A DNA stretch of 59,720 nt, taken from NCBI GenBank assembly GCA_014800525.1, contig JAAVFV010000046.1, positions 1-59,720 on the forward strand. The letters are read 5' to 3'. The DNA comes from Bacteroidales bacterium. GTDB lineage: Bacteria; Bacteroidota; Bacteroidia; Bacteroidales; Muribaculaceae. Of this stretch, positions 35,264 through 44,481 are shown in pieces. The translations under genes and the position numbers were made by a program. The notes beneath the pieces are model-generated. The model did not search any database, had not been told where the DNA came from, and saw only the letters and a program-made list of their open reading frames with translations. The number at the start of each line of letters is the position of its first letter. Position 1 is the first letter of the stretch.

Positions 35264-37612
35264 ATGACCAAAAGATACCTGACATTATCAATCGCAATAT
35301 CATTAGGATTGTTGCCCCTGCAGGCCGCTTCATTAACTCATGAAGCCGCTTTAGCACGATTAGTGGCAAAAGATTACGGCATTCCCGCTACCGGAAAGTC
35401 ATCAGCAGCAGAATATACATTAGCTAATGTGGCAGAAGGAGCATCGGAGTGGTATGCATTCAATAAGAAAGATGGAGGTTGGGTGATTTTATCCGGAGAT
35501 GATCAAGGGCCTTGTCTCTTAGGATATTCGGATAGCGGATCTTTTGAATATGAAAGGATACCGGAGGCATTTAAATGGTGGTTGAGTCAATATTCCCGGG
35601 AAATCAGAGAGATGCGTACCGGGAAGGTGGCAGGGCCATTAGATGGCGGGTCGCGAAAAACTGCGGAAAAACTTTCAGAGACTGGTGACCGGAAACCGAT
35701 AGTTCCGATGTTGAACACTGCATGGGATCAGAATGCTCCATTTAATCAGTATACCCCGGAGATTGATGGAACCCATGCGCCCACTGGTTGTGTGGCAACA
35801 GCAATGGCGCAGTTGATGAAATTTTACGATTACCCGGCGAAAGGAGAAGGAGTGCTGGAATATTCGATGAATGGATCTAATCTGACTCTGTCCCTTGACA
35901 CGATATCCTTCCGATGGGATAAGATGCTTCCTATCTATGGCTCATCCGCAACAGAGGAGCAGAAGGAGGCCGTGAGCCGACTTATGCAGGCGTGTGGATA
36001 CTCGGTGGAGAGTATCTATGAGAAGAATGTTACAAGTGCATCGGTCTATCTATGGCTTAAAGCCCTTATTCAGAATTTCGGATATGCTCCATCCTCGCGA
36101 CTTGTGAGCCGGATATACCTGAATAATGATGACTGGGACAGGGAGATTTATAATTCTTTGGCTGCCGGGAACCCGGTATTATATTCGGGTCTGGGTAGTA
36201 GCGGAGGTCATGCTTTTGTCTGCGATGGATATTCAGGAGATGGATATTATCATTTTAACTGGGGATGGGCCGGACTGAGTAATGGCTATTTTCTACTTTC
36301 GGCCTTAAATCCCACGGCTTTGGGAACGGGTGGAGGAGCCGGAGGGTTCAATATGGGTCAGATAGCAGTGGTGGATTGTCGTCCTGATTTTGAAGGTTCG
36401 GAGATGAAGCTGCAAATGGGAGTGTTGGAGGGTACGGAGATCACATATTCTAACGTGTCAAGAAATCTCTCCATCACTAACGGGGGCTTGATGAATCTCT
36501 CGGCAATCGCATTCTCTGCGCGTCCCGGATTTGAGATAGAATCCTCTGCGGGAGAGAAAATATATGCCGGCGAGACTAACTCTACTTTGGAATTTCCTGT
36601 GGCATTCACCTTGACAACATATGCCAGAAAGTCAACAGCTACATTGGCTGACGGTGTATATAAGGTGAGACCGGCATTTGGAATTGAGAAAGATGGTAAG
36701 ACTGAATGGTACCGTGCTAATGTACCGGTTTCCTCCTCTCCTTATTGGACATTGGTGATATCAGGAGGGAAAGGAACAATGGAATCAAATGCGCCTAATA
36801 GCGAAATGGAGGTGACAGAGTTCGGACCCGTTACGGGGGTATATGCCTCTACTCAGTTTAAGGTCGGGGCTTCGATTGAAAATAAGGGGGATCGTGAACT
36901 GATGACCAATGTCTATGTGCTGGTATACAAGAAAGATGGTAACCTGGCCATGAAGAGCACTCCCAATCCGATAGATATGATGGCCGGGGAGAAAGACAGA
37001 TTTGACTTCACTGTAGTTCCCACTAATATCTCAGCGGGAGAATATATGTTGGGACTTGGAGTGGCTGTATCCGCGGATGGGAAGGATATTAAAGAGATCA
37101 CTCCCAGAATTCCCCTTGAGGTAAAACCCTTTCAGGCAGAGGTGGAGATGAAGGCCTCGGAGTTCTATGTAAAGAATTCGGAGAATGTGGATGCGGAAAA
37201 TGTTACCCTATGCTTCACTATGAGTTGCCTGAAGGGTAATTATGCCTATCCGGTAAGATTATGGATCCGACCTTCAAGCGTGACTGAAGGAAGCTGGGGC
37301 CAGATGCTTCAGACTAATTACATCTATATGAATCAGGGAGATACCGGAGAATTTGAATACCAATTTGAATATCCCAAAGGAGAACCCGGAGAGACATATA
37401 CGTTGACAGCCAATTATGTGATACCTCAGAGTCAGGCTTGGTTAGGAACCTGCGAATTTACGCTGGGAACCCCATCGGCCATAGAGACCATATCAGAAAA
37501 GGATGATGAGGTGGTCAGATATTATACATTGCAAGGCATCGAAGTTAAAAACCCTTCTAAAGGAATGTTTATCAGAGTAAAAGGGGGGATTATAGATAAA
37601 GTGATTCTATGA
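35264..37612 (+). CDS. Secreted C10 (streptopain-like) cysteine peptidase
   Basis: 782 residues with a signal peptide (MTKRYLTLSIAISLGLLPLQA). The inhibitory propeptide spans about 25-140 (GGWVILSGDDQGPCLLGYSDSG), and the C10 catalytic domain follows: nucleophile Cys176 in TGCVATAMAQLMKFYDYP, His316 in SSGGHAFVCDGY and the HFNWGWAG motif. After about residue 380 come beta-rich Ig-like modules. The C-terminus (YYTLQGIEVKNPSKGMFIRV) resembles a type IX secretion sorting tail, implying cell-surface or extracellular delivery. Relatives include SpeB and interpain. Substrates unknown. Followed by the LRR gene after 59 nt, probably cotranscribed. Confidence 0.85.
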   Translation: MTKRYLTLSIAISLGLLPLQAASLTHEAALARLVAKDYGIPATGKSSAAEYTLANVAEGASEWYAFNKKDGGWVILSGDDQGPCLLGYSDSGSFEYERIPEAFKWWLSQYSREIREMRTGKVAGPLDGGSRKTAEKLSETGDRKPIVPMLNTAWDQNAPFNQYTPEIDGTHAPTGCVATAMAQLMKFYDYPAKGEGVLEYSMNGSNLTLSLDTISFRWDKMLPIYGSSATEEQKEAVSRLMQACGYSVESIYEKNVTSASVYLWLKALIQNFGYAPSSRLVSRIYLNNDDWDREIYNSLAAGNPVLYSGLGSSGGHAFVCDGYSGDGYYHFNWGWAGLSNGYFLLSALNPTALGTGGGAGGFNMGQIAVVDCRPDFEGSEMKLQMGVLEGTEITYSNVSRNLSITNGGLMNLSAIAFSARPGFEIESSAGEKIYAGETNSTLEFPVAFTLTTYARKSTATLADGVYKVRPAFGIEKDGKTEWYRANVPVSSSPYWTLVISGGKGTMESNAPNSEMEVTEFGPVTGVYASTQFKVGASIENKGDRELMTNVYVLVYKKDGNLAMKSTPNPIDMMAGEKDRFDFTVVPTNISAGEYMLGLGVAVSADGKDIKEITPRIPLEVKPFQAEVEMKASEFYVKNSENVDAENVTLCFTMSCLKGNYAYPVRLWIRPSSVTEGSWGQMLQTNYIYMNQGDTGEFEYQFEYPKGEPGETYTLTANYVIPQSQAWLGTCEFTLGTPSAIETISEKDDEVVRYYTLQGIEVKNPSKGMFIRVKGGIIDKVIL

Positions 37613-37671
37613 TTCGATTGGCGGTCAATACTTATAGAAGTTGTCTATTCAAACTATAAAACAACCATATT

Positions 37672-39975
37672 ATGAACGGAAAAATTTACGCATTCCTGCT
37701 TACAGCCGTATCTTTTGCCCTTGGAGCTTCCGCGACTTCAAGAAATGTGGAGATACGTCAGCCGGCCAGTATCGGAGCGAATGATGCTGTGGTCTATCAT
37801 GATCTGTCGCTTGATCCGGTTCCGGCAAGTGTAGATCTCAGTCACCTCATTTCTGTAGGTCAAAATTCAACCACCGGAGAATTAAAGAGACTGGCAACTG
37901 ATCCGAGCGCATTCACCATGGCGTTGGATACCCTTAAAAAGGAGGTATGGATCATAAAATGTAACAGCACGGATGCATCTGTGACAATTCCTGATGAAAT
38001 CACTGTAGGCGATGCAACATATCCTGTGGCTGTGATTAATACCAATGCGTTCAGTGCGTTACCGATGATGAAGGACATCACTTTTGGTAAGAATATCCGC
38101 ACTATCATGCCGAAGGCGTTTTTGGTATGTATGAACCTTACGACTGTAAACCTTAATGAGGGTCTGGTTGAGATTCAGGAGCAGGCATTCTCCACATTCA
38201 CTAACAAGATTACAAGTATCGAATTGCCTTCCACAGTGGAGATCCTTGGCGAACGGTGTTTTTCAGGAACAAGTCTCAGCGGAGAGTTTCTGATCAATAA
38301 GGCCCTTCGACAGATTGGCGGAGGGGCTTTTGCCGGTAAGAAAATCACGGGCTTCTACATAGGGGAGGAGGGAAACAATTATTTCCAGAGTGTAGATGGT
38401 GCGTTGTTCACCAAAGACGGAGAAACCCTCGTGGTATATCCTCCGGCATTGGTGGAGCCGACATTAGTGGTGCCCTCAAGTGTCAAGAAACTTGCTCCTT
38501 ACGCATTTGCTTACTGTAATACGGTGACAAAGGTGGTATTGCCCGAGAATCTTACGGAAATCGGCGATTTTGCATTCAGCGGATGTAAATTGACCGAATT
38601 CACCGTAGGAAAGAATGTCACAAAGTTTGGCGAGGGTGTATTGAAAGATAATACCGGCCTTGCATCAATCGTATTGGAAGAGGGAAATACACATTTTACC
38701 CTTAGGGATGGAATGCTGATTGATAATGCAACCAAGCATCTTCTTGCCGTACCCTATACTAAGACTGAGATTCAGGTTCCGGATGGAGTGACCAAAATCA
38801 GCAGTTATCTATGTTATAATAATCAGAAGGTCACCTCTGTCTCCACTCCGGCCTCGGTGAAAGAAATCGGAGATAATGCTTTCTATGGCTGTCAGGGTAT
38901 AGCCTCGATCGAGATGAAAGGCGTGGAGCGAATTGGTATCAACAGCTTCTACGGAGTAAAGAAGACCCAGAAGGTGGAGTTCCCCTCAACGCTGAAAATG
39001 ATTGATAACTTAGCATTTGCCACAGGCGAGATCGGAGAGTTCGTATTACCTGAAGGAGTTGATTCAATCGGATATGGGGCGTTTATGAACTCCAAGATAG
39101 AGAAGATTAATATCCCGGGAAGTGCAAAAGCATTGGGATCTGCCCTGTTCTATCAGTGTCCGTCTTTGAGCACACTCACAATGGGAGAAGGAATCACTTA
39201 CATTCCGGCCACAATGTGTTATGGATGCGAGAAACTCTATTTCTTTGATTTCCCCTCCACAATCAAGGAGGTCAAAGCGAGTGCTTTCTCATTCTCATGG
39301 TTGCAGATAGCGGATCTTCCGGAAGGGTGTGTGAAGGTGGAAGCAAGTGCATTTCAGTTGGCACCGCTCCATTATATCAACATGCCTAATAGTCTTGAGG
39401 AGGTTGGTGACTTCGGGTTCTCTATTACCAATGCTGAATATGTGAAGTGTGGATCAGGATTGAAGCGTCTGGGTCAGAATGCTTTACAGTCGCAAAAGAA
39501 AGCGGAGACCATCACACTGAATGAAGGCTTGGAATATATCGGTTTCAGAGCTCTATATGGAGAGAGCAACATCACAGAGATGACTATCCCATCCACCGTG
39601 ACACACATTGGAGATAGTGCATTTATCCTTACTCCTCTTACACGGCTGGTGAATCTCTCCAAGACTCCTCAACCTCTGACATCCGCCATCACCGGCAATC
39701 CTTATGATCCGTTCCCGGTGGTGAAACCGATATATGATACCTGCACTCTGGCAGTGCCTTATGGTTGTGCCGAGGCATATCGTGCGGCCGACATATGGAA
39801 ACTCTACGAGAAGATCGAGGAACTTCCCACTACTGAAATTAAGGAAATAGAGGATGCTGAGGAGATTCGGATTGTAAGGATATATGGTTCGGATGGTTAT
39901 CTTAGAAAGGAATTGGGAGATGGTTTGAATATATGCGTGATGTCTGATGGAAGTGTGGTCAAGACCATGAAATAA
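37672..39975 (+). CDS. BspA-like leucine-rich repeat surface protein
   Basis: 767 residues with a signal peptide (MNGKIYAFLLTAVSFALGASA). Residues about 90-690 hold around 20 Treponema/BspA-type LRRs (LRR_5 pattern, e.g. ITSIELPSTVEILGERCFSG). A C-terminal tail (VRIYGSDGYLRKELGDGLNI) resembles a degenerate type IX sorting domain. BspA-type proteins commonly bind host matrix proteins or other bacteria. It follows the C10 peptidase by 59 nt, pairing a protease with a putative adhesin, and ends before a strong terminator (40031-40070). Confidence 0.8.
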   Translation: MNGKIYAFLLTAVSFALGASATSRNVEIRQPASIGANDAVVYHDLSLDPVPASVDLSHLISVGQNSTTGELKRLATDPSAFTMALDTLKKEVWIIKCNSTDASVTIPDEITVGDATYPVAVINTNAFSALPMMKDITFGKNIRTIMPKAFLVCMNLTTVNLNEGLVEIQEQAFSTFTNKITSIELPSTVEILGERCFSGTSLSGEFLINKALRQIGGGAFAGKKITGFYIGEEGNNYFQSVDGALFTKDGETLVVYPPALVEPTLVVPSSVKKLAPYAFAYCNTVTKVVLPENLTEIGDFAFSGCKLTEFTVGKNVTKFGEGVLKDNTGLASIVLEEGNTHFTLRDGMLIDNATKHLLAVPYTKTEIQVPDGVTKISSYLCYNNQKVTSVSTPASVKEIGDNAFYGCQGIASIEMKGVERIGINSFYGVKKTQKVEFPSTLKMIDNLAFATGEIGEFVLPEGVDSIGYGAFMNSKIEKINIPGSAKALGSALFYQCPSLSTLTMGEGITYIPATMCYGCEKLYFFDFPSTIKEVKASAFSFSWLQIADLPEGCVKVEASAFQLAPLHYINMPNSLEEVGDFGFSITNAEYVKCGSGLKRLGQNALQSQKKAETITLNEGLEYIGFRALYGESNITEMTIPSTVTHIGDSAFILTPLTRLVNLSKTPQPLTSAITGNPYDPFPVVKPIYDTCTLAVPYGCAEAYRAADIWKLYEKIEELPTTEIKEIEDAEEIRIVRIYGSDGYLRKELGDGLNICVMSDGSVVKTMK

Positions 39976-40030
39976 AAGCATCATCTGAAATCTCAATATC
40001 ATAAGGATAAATAAATATCCTTATATTTGA

Positions 40031-40070
40031 AGAGACCGATTTGAATTTTGCGTTCAAGTCGGTCTCTTTA
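40031..40070 (+). terminator. Terminator of the C10 peptidase-LRR operon
   Basis: Fifteen-bp arms agagaccgatttgaa / ttcaagtcggtctct (one wobble) with a 7-nt loop, followed by ttta. Confidence 0.85.
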
Positions 40071-40136
40071 TCGGATGGAGTCTAAATGGGGAAGAGAAAA
40101 GTATGGCTCATAAGAGAGGAGAAAGAGGGTGGGGAA

Positions 40137-40168
40137 TTTGGAAATTCAAACATTATGATTTATCTTTG
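40137..40168 (+). promoter_or_regulatory. Promoter of the structured RNA candidate
   Basis: TTTG (40137-40140), exactly 20 nt, TATCTTTG (40161-40168): a full match to the Bacteroidota consensus with no ORF starting downstream for about 320 nt. Confidence 0.85.
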
Positions 40169-40174
40169 TGTTGT

Positions 40175-40415
40175 AATAACAGAGATGAAAGTTTTACCAC
40201 ATCAAAGAAAATTGGGAAACTCATCAAATCTTATGAAATGCCGAGACTAACCTGTAGGTTAATGGCGGGCCCCAACACCTTTTAGGTGTCAACTTCGGTT
40301 GCAGGGGATTACAAAGATCTATGGGAACTCAAATCCTGTCAATCGGAGTTTCGTCACAATACTTTGATGTGGGCCTTATACGAGCCGGCGGAACTGGATT
40401 CCGCCGGCTTTTTTT
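40175..40415 (+). ncRNA. Candidate structured noncoding RNA or riboswitch-like leader
   Basis: About 240 nt bounded by a consensus promoter and a strong terminator. Visible pairings: an 11-bp closing stem (40197-40207 with 40362-40372, ccacatcaaag/ctttgatgtgg); a 7-bp stem (40242-40248 with 40347-40353); local hairpins at 40248-40261, 40275-40289 and 40290-40301 (TTCG tetraloop); and a stem 40302-40310/40332-40338. A ggccc/gggcc pairing (40268-40272 with 40371-40375) would compete with or extend these. I do not recognise the family: it lacks tmRNA, RNase P, SRP or FMN-riboswitch hallmarks. It could be a free sRNA or a terminator-controlled leader of the nitroreductase gene. Confidence 0.65.
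40383..40415 (+). terminator. Terminator of the structured RNA candidate
   Basis: Eleven-bp GC-rich stem agccggcggaa / ttccgccggct, 5-nt loop, directly followed by a run of T. Classic intrinsic terminator, 80 nt before the nitroreductase ATG. Confidence 0.92.
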
Positions 40416-40495
40416 CTCCCACTCCGGGTGATAGGTAGTTGCTTATCAAATCACAGAGTGCCGATTATATAACCCCCAATATTCTATACCATACG

Positions 40496-41248
40496 ATGGA
40501 AGATATTAGAAAGACATTGCTCGAACGCACAAGTGTGCGCCGTTATGAGAGAGAACGGATTCCTGAAGATCAGATGGAATTTATCCGTGAGGCTGTGCGA
40601 AATACACCGACTTCATACAATGGTCAGCAGTTTTCTGTAATTGAGATTGATGATCAGGAACTTAAGGAAAAACTCTATGAGCTGACCGGTCAGAAGCAGA
40701 TAAAGACGTGCAACCGTTTCATGGCCTTCCTCTCCGATTATAATAAGATTATGGCTCTGGCAGAGGCTAAGGGCATTGATCGTCCGGATATAACATCGAC
40801 AATGGATGGCGTGATGATCGGAGTGATCGATGCTTCGTTGGCAATGATGAGTGCTGTGGTGGCTGCTCAAGCCTGCGGATTGGGAAGCAACTGTATAGGA
40901 TATCTGCGGACAGTGGATCCCGCTAAGGTGGCGGAGATATTGAAACTACCGAAAGGCGTGTTTGTGGTCTGTGGATTGGCAATCGGTATTCCCCGAGAGC
41001 ATCCCGACCTGAAGCCTAAGCAGCCGACTTCCCTGGTGTTCCATAAGAATGAATACCGTCAGGACAGAGAGGCGATGATTGAAGAATTGGAGAAATATGA
41101 TGCAGAGGTGAAGGAATACAATGCTCATCGCTCAGGAGGCACCACCACCAATGATTGGGTATCTCATATCCTGGATTATTATCGTCATGCAGTAGACTAT
41201 AAGATTCTCGATTACCTGAAGGCACAGGGCTATAACATCACACATTAA
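40496..41248 (+). CDS. Nitroreductase family FMN-dependent oxidoreductase
   Basis: 250 residues from the ATG at 40496 (MEDIRKTLLERTSVRRYERE); the upstream in-frame start at 40439 adds a non-homologous leader. Hallmarks: RTSVRRYE at the N-terminus (FMN phosphate contact), PTSYNGQQF (about 40-48), and GLGSNCIGYLR in the C-terminal half. It matches NfsA/FRP-like enzymes that reduce nitro, quinone or flavin substrates with NAD(P)H. No promoter of its own is visible after the terminator at 40415, so expression may depend on readthrough from the RNA promoter at 40137-40168. Confidence 0.9.
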   Translation: MEDIRKTLLERTSVRRYERERIPEDQMEFIREAVRNTPTSYNGQQFSVIEIDDQELKEKLYELTGQKQIKTCNRFMAFLSDYNKIMALAEAKGIDRPDITSTMDGVMIGVIDASLAMMSAVVAAQACGLGSNCIGYLRTVDPAKVAEILKLPKGVFVVCGLAIGIPREHPDLKPKQPTSLVFHKNEYRQDREAMIEELEKYDAEVKEYNAHRSGGTTTNDWVSHILDYYRHAVDYKILDYLKAQGYNITH

Positions 41249-41294
41249 TAAGGATATAAAATCCACATATTAATTGTTATTCCCATATTAATCT

Positions 41295-41346
41295 AAGGCT
41301 CCGACCAATATCCATCTTAAGGTTTATTGGTCGGGGCCTTATATTT
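41295..41346 (+). terminator. Nitroreductase terminator
   Basis: Sixteen-bp arms aaggctccgaccaata / tattggtcggggcctt (one wobble), followed by atatttt. Confidence 0.85.
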
Positions 41347-41478
41347 TGAAGGTTAATACAATAGTTCGAAAATACAATCTATAGATTAATGTTAGGGTCT
41401 TCTGTTCCGGTACTCTTTATGGCAATTGGGGTAAGGAGCTAATGAGAATGAAAGGGGGTGGAGAAGAAAAAATTAGAT

Positions 41479-41486
41479 TAAATTTG
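41479..41486 (+). promoter_or_regulatory. Possible -7 box for the 41570 gene
   Basis: TAAATTTG, followed by a leader of about 80 nt. No convincing TTTG at the -33 position. Confidence 0.4.
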
Positions 41487-41569
41487 CATAGGGATTGAAA
41501 AGTTGTTAAATTAGTGGTATTGTTGGGGGAATTTCCATAATAACGATGATTGAGGGTAAGTAAACTCAT

Positions 41570-42991
41570 ATGAAAGGTCAAAAATCAGAAATTATGCGAG
41601 TTGAGAAAATTCGGATAGCAATATTCTCTATTCTGGCTATCATTATCTCTATAGCGTCATGGGGACAGATTATGGTATTACGGCAGACGGATGGTACTGA
41701 GCGCCGTTTTTTTGCCGGAAATATAAAGGAAATAGTTTTTGAATCAGAACCCGAAGTGATTGAAGGAGTGTACGACCGCCTGGAAGTCAAAGCTTTTACC
41801 GGAAATTTCATCCTGAGTTTCTCCGGAGAAGGAATGCCGGATCTATCTTTGGATGTCTATACAGACCGTACCTCCTATCTTCCTGAGGGATTGTATCCGG
41901 TCAGTCATGAGTCCTCTGTGGTGAATGCCATAAGTGGAAAATTCACCACGACTTATGTTTCTCTTCCTACCGGGCGACAGAAGCTCCAGGATGGCTATAT
42001 GAAGGTAAGTGATGCTGAGGGGGATTATACTATCACGATGGAATTCGAAGCTGAGGACGGTACGGTGATTGCCGCCTCTTATAGTGGAGCTTTATACGAT
42101 GCTTCCCGATATGTGAAGTTGCTGATGCATCAGGCAAGTTGGAAGCCGATGGAGCCGGAAGCCATGGGAGGTCAAATCATTAATATGGTATCTGCCGACG
42201 GGAATGCGGAAGTGGAGATTTCAATATACAGTGAGCCCGAAATTGAAGGACCCGGACCGGGAATCTATACTCCATCCGAAGAAATGATGATCGGAACTTA
42301 TCTTCCGGAACAGTCAGTTCTGACAATACGTTATCCTCACAGAGTTTGTCCGCTACAGGGGGATGTGGAAATTGGAGGCCATAAGACCGCAGACTCGGTG
42401 GTGTGTCGTGCGGGAGGCTCGGATGGCCGGATATATCTGATCAGTTATAGCGGCAATATTAATCCGGACAGCGGTGAAGAAGATGAACCCACCGGAGATG
42501 AAGAAACCGGCGGAAGACCATTGATGCTTGGCAATCCGGCTCCATCCGGAGAGAAAGGAGAAGGGGATTGGGAGTATTCGGTAAATGTGATATGTAGCAA
42601 TGGCAATATCTTCAGGTTATCTTTTGATGAGATGCCCAAGGTAGAGTTGAAAGAGGGGGAAGTCTGCATATCCGCCGGCGATAAGGATATAATCCGTGGT
42701 GAACGGGATATTTTACATAAACTCACCATATCTCGTGAAGAACGTTCCGGATTACGTGAAGTAGAAATGGCAGGCTCTCCGACTGTGAAAATAATCGGGT
42801 CAGAATTGCGTGTAGAGGGCTTGAGAGCCGGTGAGACGCTGATGTGTTATACAATGGAGGGAATATTGGTTGGACGTGCTTCGGCCGATGAGACCGGGGC
42901 TGTCATAGTCGCTATGAATGTCGGAGATCGGGGGCCATTGGCGGTACACATTCCGGAGCGAGGAATATCATTCAGAATCATGGGAATGTAG
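41570..42991 (+). CDS. Secreted protein of unknown function
   Basis: 473 residues; ATG at 41570, or at 41594 (MRVEKIRIAIFSIL), either giving a hydrophobic signal segment ending near SIASWGQ. The mature N-terminus (MVLRQTDGTERRFFAGNIKEIVFE) is a short beta segment often seen at the start of secreted Bacteroidales proteins. Two similar beta-rich halves follow, separated by an acidic linker (SGEEDEPTGDEETGG, about 303-318). The first half repeats elements such as LYPVSHESS and GIYTPSEE. The last 80 residues (LRAGETLMCYTMEGILVGRA) look like a type IX sorting-domain tail. No enzyme motif is recognised. It converges on the PagL-like gene. Confidence 0.6.
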   Translation: MKGQKSEIMRVEKIRIAIFSILAIIISIASWGQIMVLRQTDGTERRFFAGNIKEIVFESEPEVIEGVYDRLEVKAFTGNFILSFSGEGMPDLSLDVYTDRTSYLPEGLYPVSHESSVVNAISGKFTTTYVSLPTGRQKLQDGYMKVSDAEGDYTITMEFEAEDGTVIAASYSGALYDASRYVKLLMHQASWKPMEPEAMGGQIINMVSADGNAEVEISIYSEPEIEGPGPGIYTPSEEMMIGTYLPEQSVLTIRYPHRVCPLQGDVEIGGHKTADSVVCRAGGSDGRIYLISYSGNINPDSGEEDEPTGDEETGGRPLMLGNPAPSGEKGEGDWEYSVNVICSNGNIFRLSFDEMPKVELKEGEVCISAGDKDIIRGERDILHKLTISREERSGLREVEMAGSPTVKIIGSELRVEGLRAGETLMCYTMEGILVGRASADETGAVIVAMNVGDRGPLAVHIPERGISFRIMGM

Positions 42992-43070
42992 AGATGGAAT
43001 GCAGAGATGGAAGGGTATCAGAATAAACGACATAAAATACTATGGAGCTATACAGCTGCAAAAATAAAAA

Positions 43071-43098
43071 ACGGACTGAGGCCTCGACCTCGGTCCGT
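43071..43098. terminator. Bidirectional terminator between convergent genes
   Basis: acggactgagg / cctcggtccgt arms flanked by A-run and T-run on either side, so it works in both directions: for the 41570 gene (plus) and the PagL-like gene (minus). Confidence 0.9.
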
Positions 43099-43217
43099 TT
43101 TTGTCGCGATAGCATTGTTTTATTATTCCGGCAATGTCTGCGACAATTACCAATGTTAAGACACTCAAGGAGGGGATAAGGTTTAATTACGAGGGTGTTA
43201 ATATATGTTAAGGGTAT

Positions 43218-44435
43218 TTATTGGGTGGTTCTAAACGTATATCCGAGTCCGAGCATAAGATTACTCTGGGTTTTGAAATCGCGGAGCATATATCCGATAT
43301 TCAGGAATAGGCCCCGGATAACAGCTATTTTCAGATTAGCCATCTGATAAGAGCGGCGGTTTTCTTCCGGAGCGAATATATTCCAACCGATTCCGACATT
43401 GACTGAAAAGATAGGCATCACCAGTTCGGCGCGTGCTGCCAAGCCTCCGGAAATCTGACTTAAGAAAGGAGGGCGGGAGAAGCAGGGATTTTCAAGAGAA
43501 AAATCCTCGGCTTGATACCGACGGAGATTCGAGCTGCCATCCCATTGGAAATCTGCGGCTAGGCCGGCGCGGAAAGTAGGCGCCACATCCCACATCGGAG
43601 CAAAACTCAGACCGGCCACACCATAATTGCCTTTAAGCAGTATCGGCTCATCTCCCCCTCGATAAACCCGTCGGCGCCAGGCCCCGTATCCAGCGATATC
43701 ATAGCTGATGGGTAGACGATGTTTCACACTATCCCTCTCGCCTTGAAAAGGGGTGAGAAGAGGAGAGGAAGCAGGAGAGTGGGATAGATCGTATCTGACC
43801 CCGACACGGAGGCCAAGCTGGTTTACTCCGGGGTTAGGGAAGGAGGTGTTGCCGTCGGAAAAATGTGTCAGGATCAGCCTTCCGGTAAGAGATACCCGTC
43901 GTGAGAGGTGCCATTCCATTCCTATGCCTAAGTTGATATACGCATTCATTCTGGAGCCAACGATGAGGTCGGAAGAGGGGGTGGTGCCATAACAGGGTTT
44001 CCAGCCTGTGGATAGTCCGAAGTTCCATTCATAATCGAGAGCCAAGTTACGCGAAATATTCCATATCGGCGCTCCTTGAAAAGCATAAACGAGGAGAGGA
44101 GTGCCGATAGAGGAAGGATGGGCATAGCGTTGGATTCCGACTCCTAAGCCTTGACGCACACCCGGAAAGCGGCGTCCCTCTTTGGAATCGGAGGAAAAGC
44201 GGAATCCACCATTCAGGGAGAATGAAGTGGCGGAACGCGACTTTACCGCACCTGCCATATCTAATGATTCACTGAGCACATCATCGAGAAAGGATGGTAC
44301 GGCGTATTCCTCACCGAGTTCCGTTTCTATAAAAGGGAGGAGATTGGAGCCTATGGATAGGGGAACAGTGGATACGAACAATGTCAGAAAGAACAGAATC
44401 TTTCTGACATTGAGTTTTAAGAGTGATATCCGCAT
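43218..44435 (-). CDS. PagL-like lipid A 3-O-deacylase (acyloxyacyl hydrolase family)
   Basis: 405 residues from the ATG at 44435 (MRISLLKLNVRKILFFLTLF, signal peptide); the open frame continues upstream only as a shadow of prfC. The catalytic motif LTHFSDGNTSFPNPG places His191 and Ser193 in the PagL HxS arrangement, with the downstream GVNQLGLRVGVRY strand typical of this outer-membrane barrel. At more than twice the length of Pseudomonas PagL, it belongs to the long Bacteroidota form with extra barrel strands. It would remove an acyl chain from lipid A. It is the last gene of the rfbD-prfC-pagL order, 46 nt after prfC. Confidence 0.75.
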   Translation of the reverse strand: MRISLLKLNVRKILFFLTLFVSTVPLSIGSNLLPFIETELGEEYAVPSFLDDVLSESLDMAGAVKSRSATSFSLNGGFRFSSDSKEGRRFPGVRQGLGVGIQRYAHPSSIGTPLLVYAFQGAPIWNISRNLALDYEWNFGLSTGWKPCYGTTPSSDLIVGSRMNAYINLGIGMEWHLSRRVSLTGRLILTHFSDGNTSFPNPGVNQLGLRVGVRYDLSHSPASSPLLTPFQGERDSVKHRLPISYDIAGYGAWRRRVYRGGDEPILLKGNYGVAGLSFAPMWDVAPTFRAGLAADFQWDGSSNLRRYQAEDFSLENPCFSRPPFLSQISGGLAARAELVMPIFSVNVGIGWNIFAPEENRRSYQMANLKIAVIRGLFLNIGYMLRDFKTQSNLMLGLGYTFRTTQ

Positions 44436-44481
44436 GATTGGAGCCTTATAACCGGAAATCAGATTCCTGAATAAAAACAGA

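Larger units (their letters stand above)
39976..40495. other. Intergenic region containing terminator, promoter and structured RNA candidate
   Basis: 520 bp with no credible ORF. In order: LRR gene terminator (40031-40070), promoter (40137-40168), a folded RNA candidate (about 40175-40415) ending in its own terminator, then 80 nt to the nitroreductase ATG. Confidence 0.75.
41249..41569. other. Intergenic region after the nitroreductase gene
   Basis: 321 bp with the nitroreductase terminator (41295-41346) and a -7-like box (41479-41486). The remainder is AT-rich without recognisable genes or repeats. Confidence 0.6.

Noticed and set aside
40175-40415. FMN riboswitch upstream of a flavin-dependent nitroreductase
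   Set aside because: The conserved FMN aptamer sequence blocks are not present, so the RNA is left unassigned.
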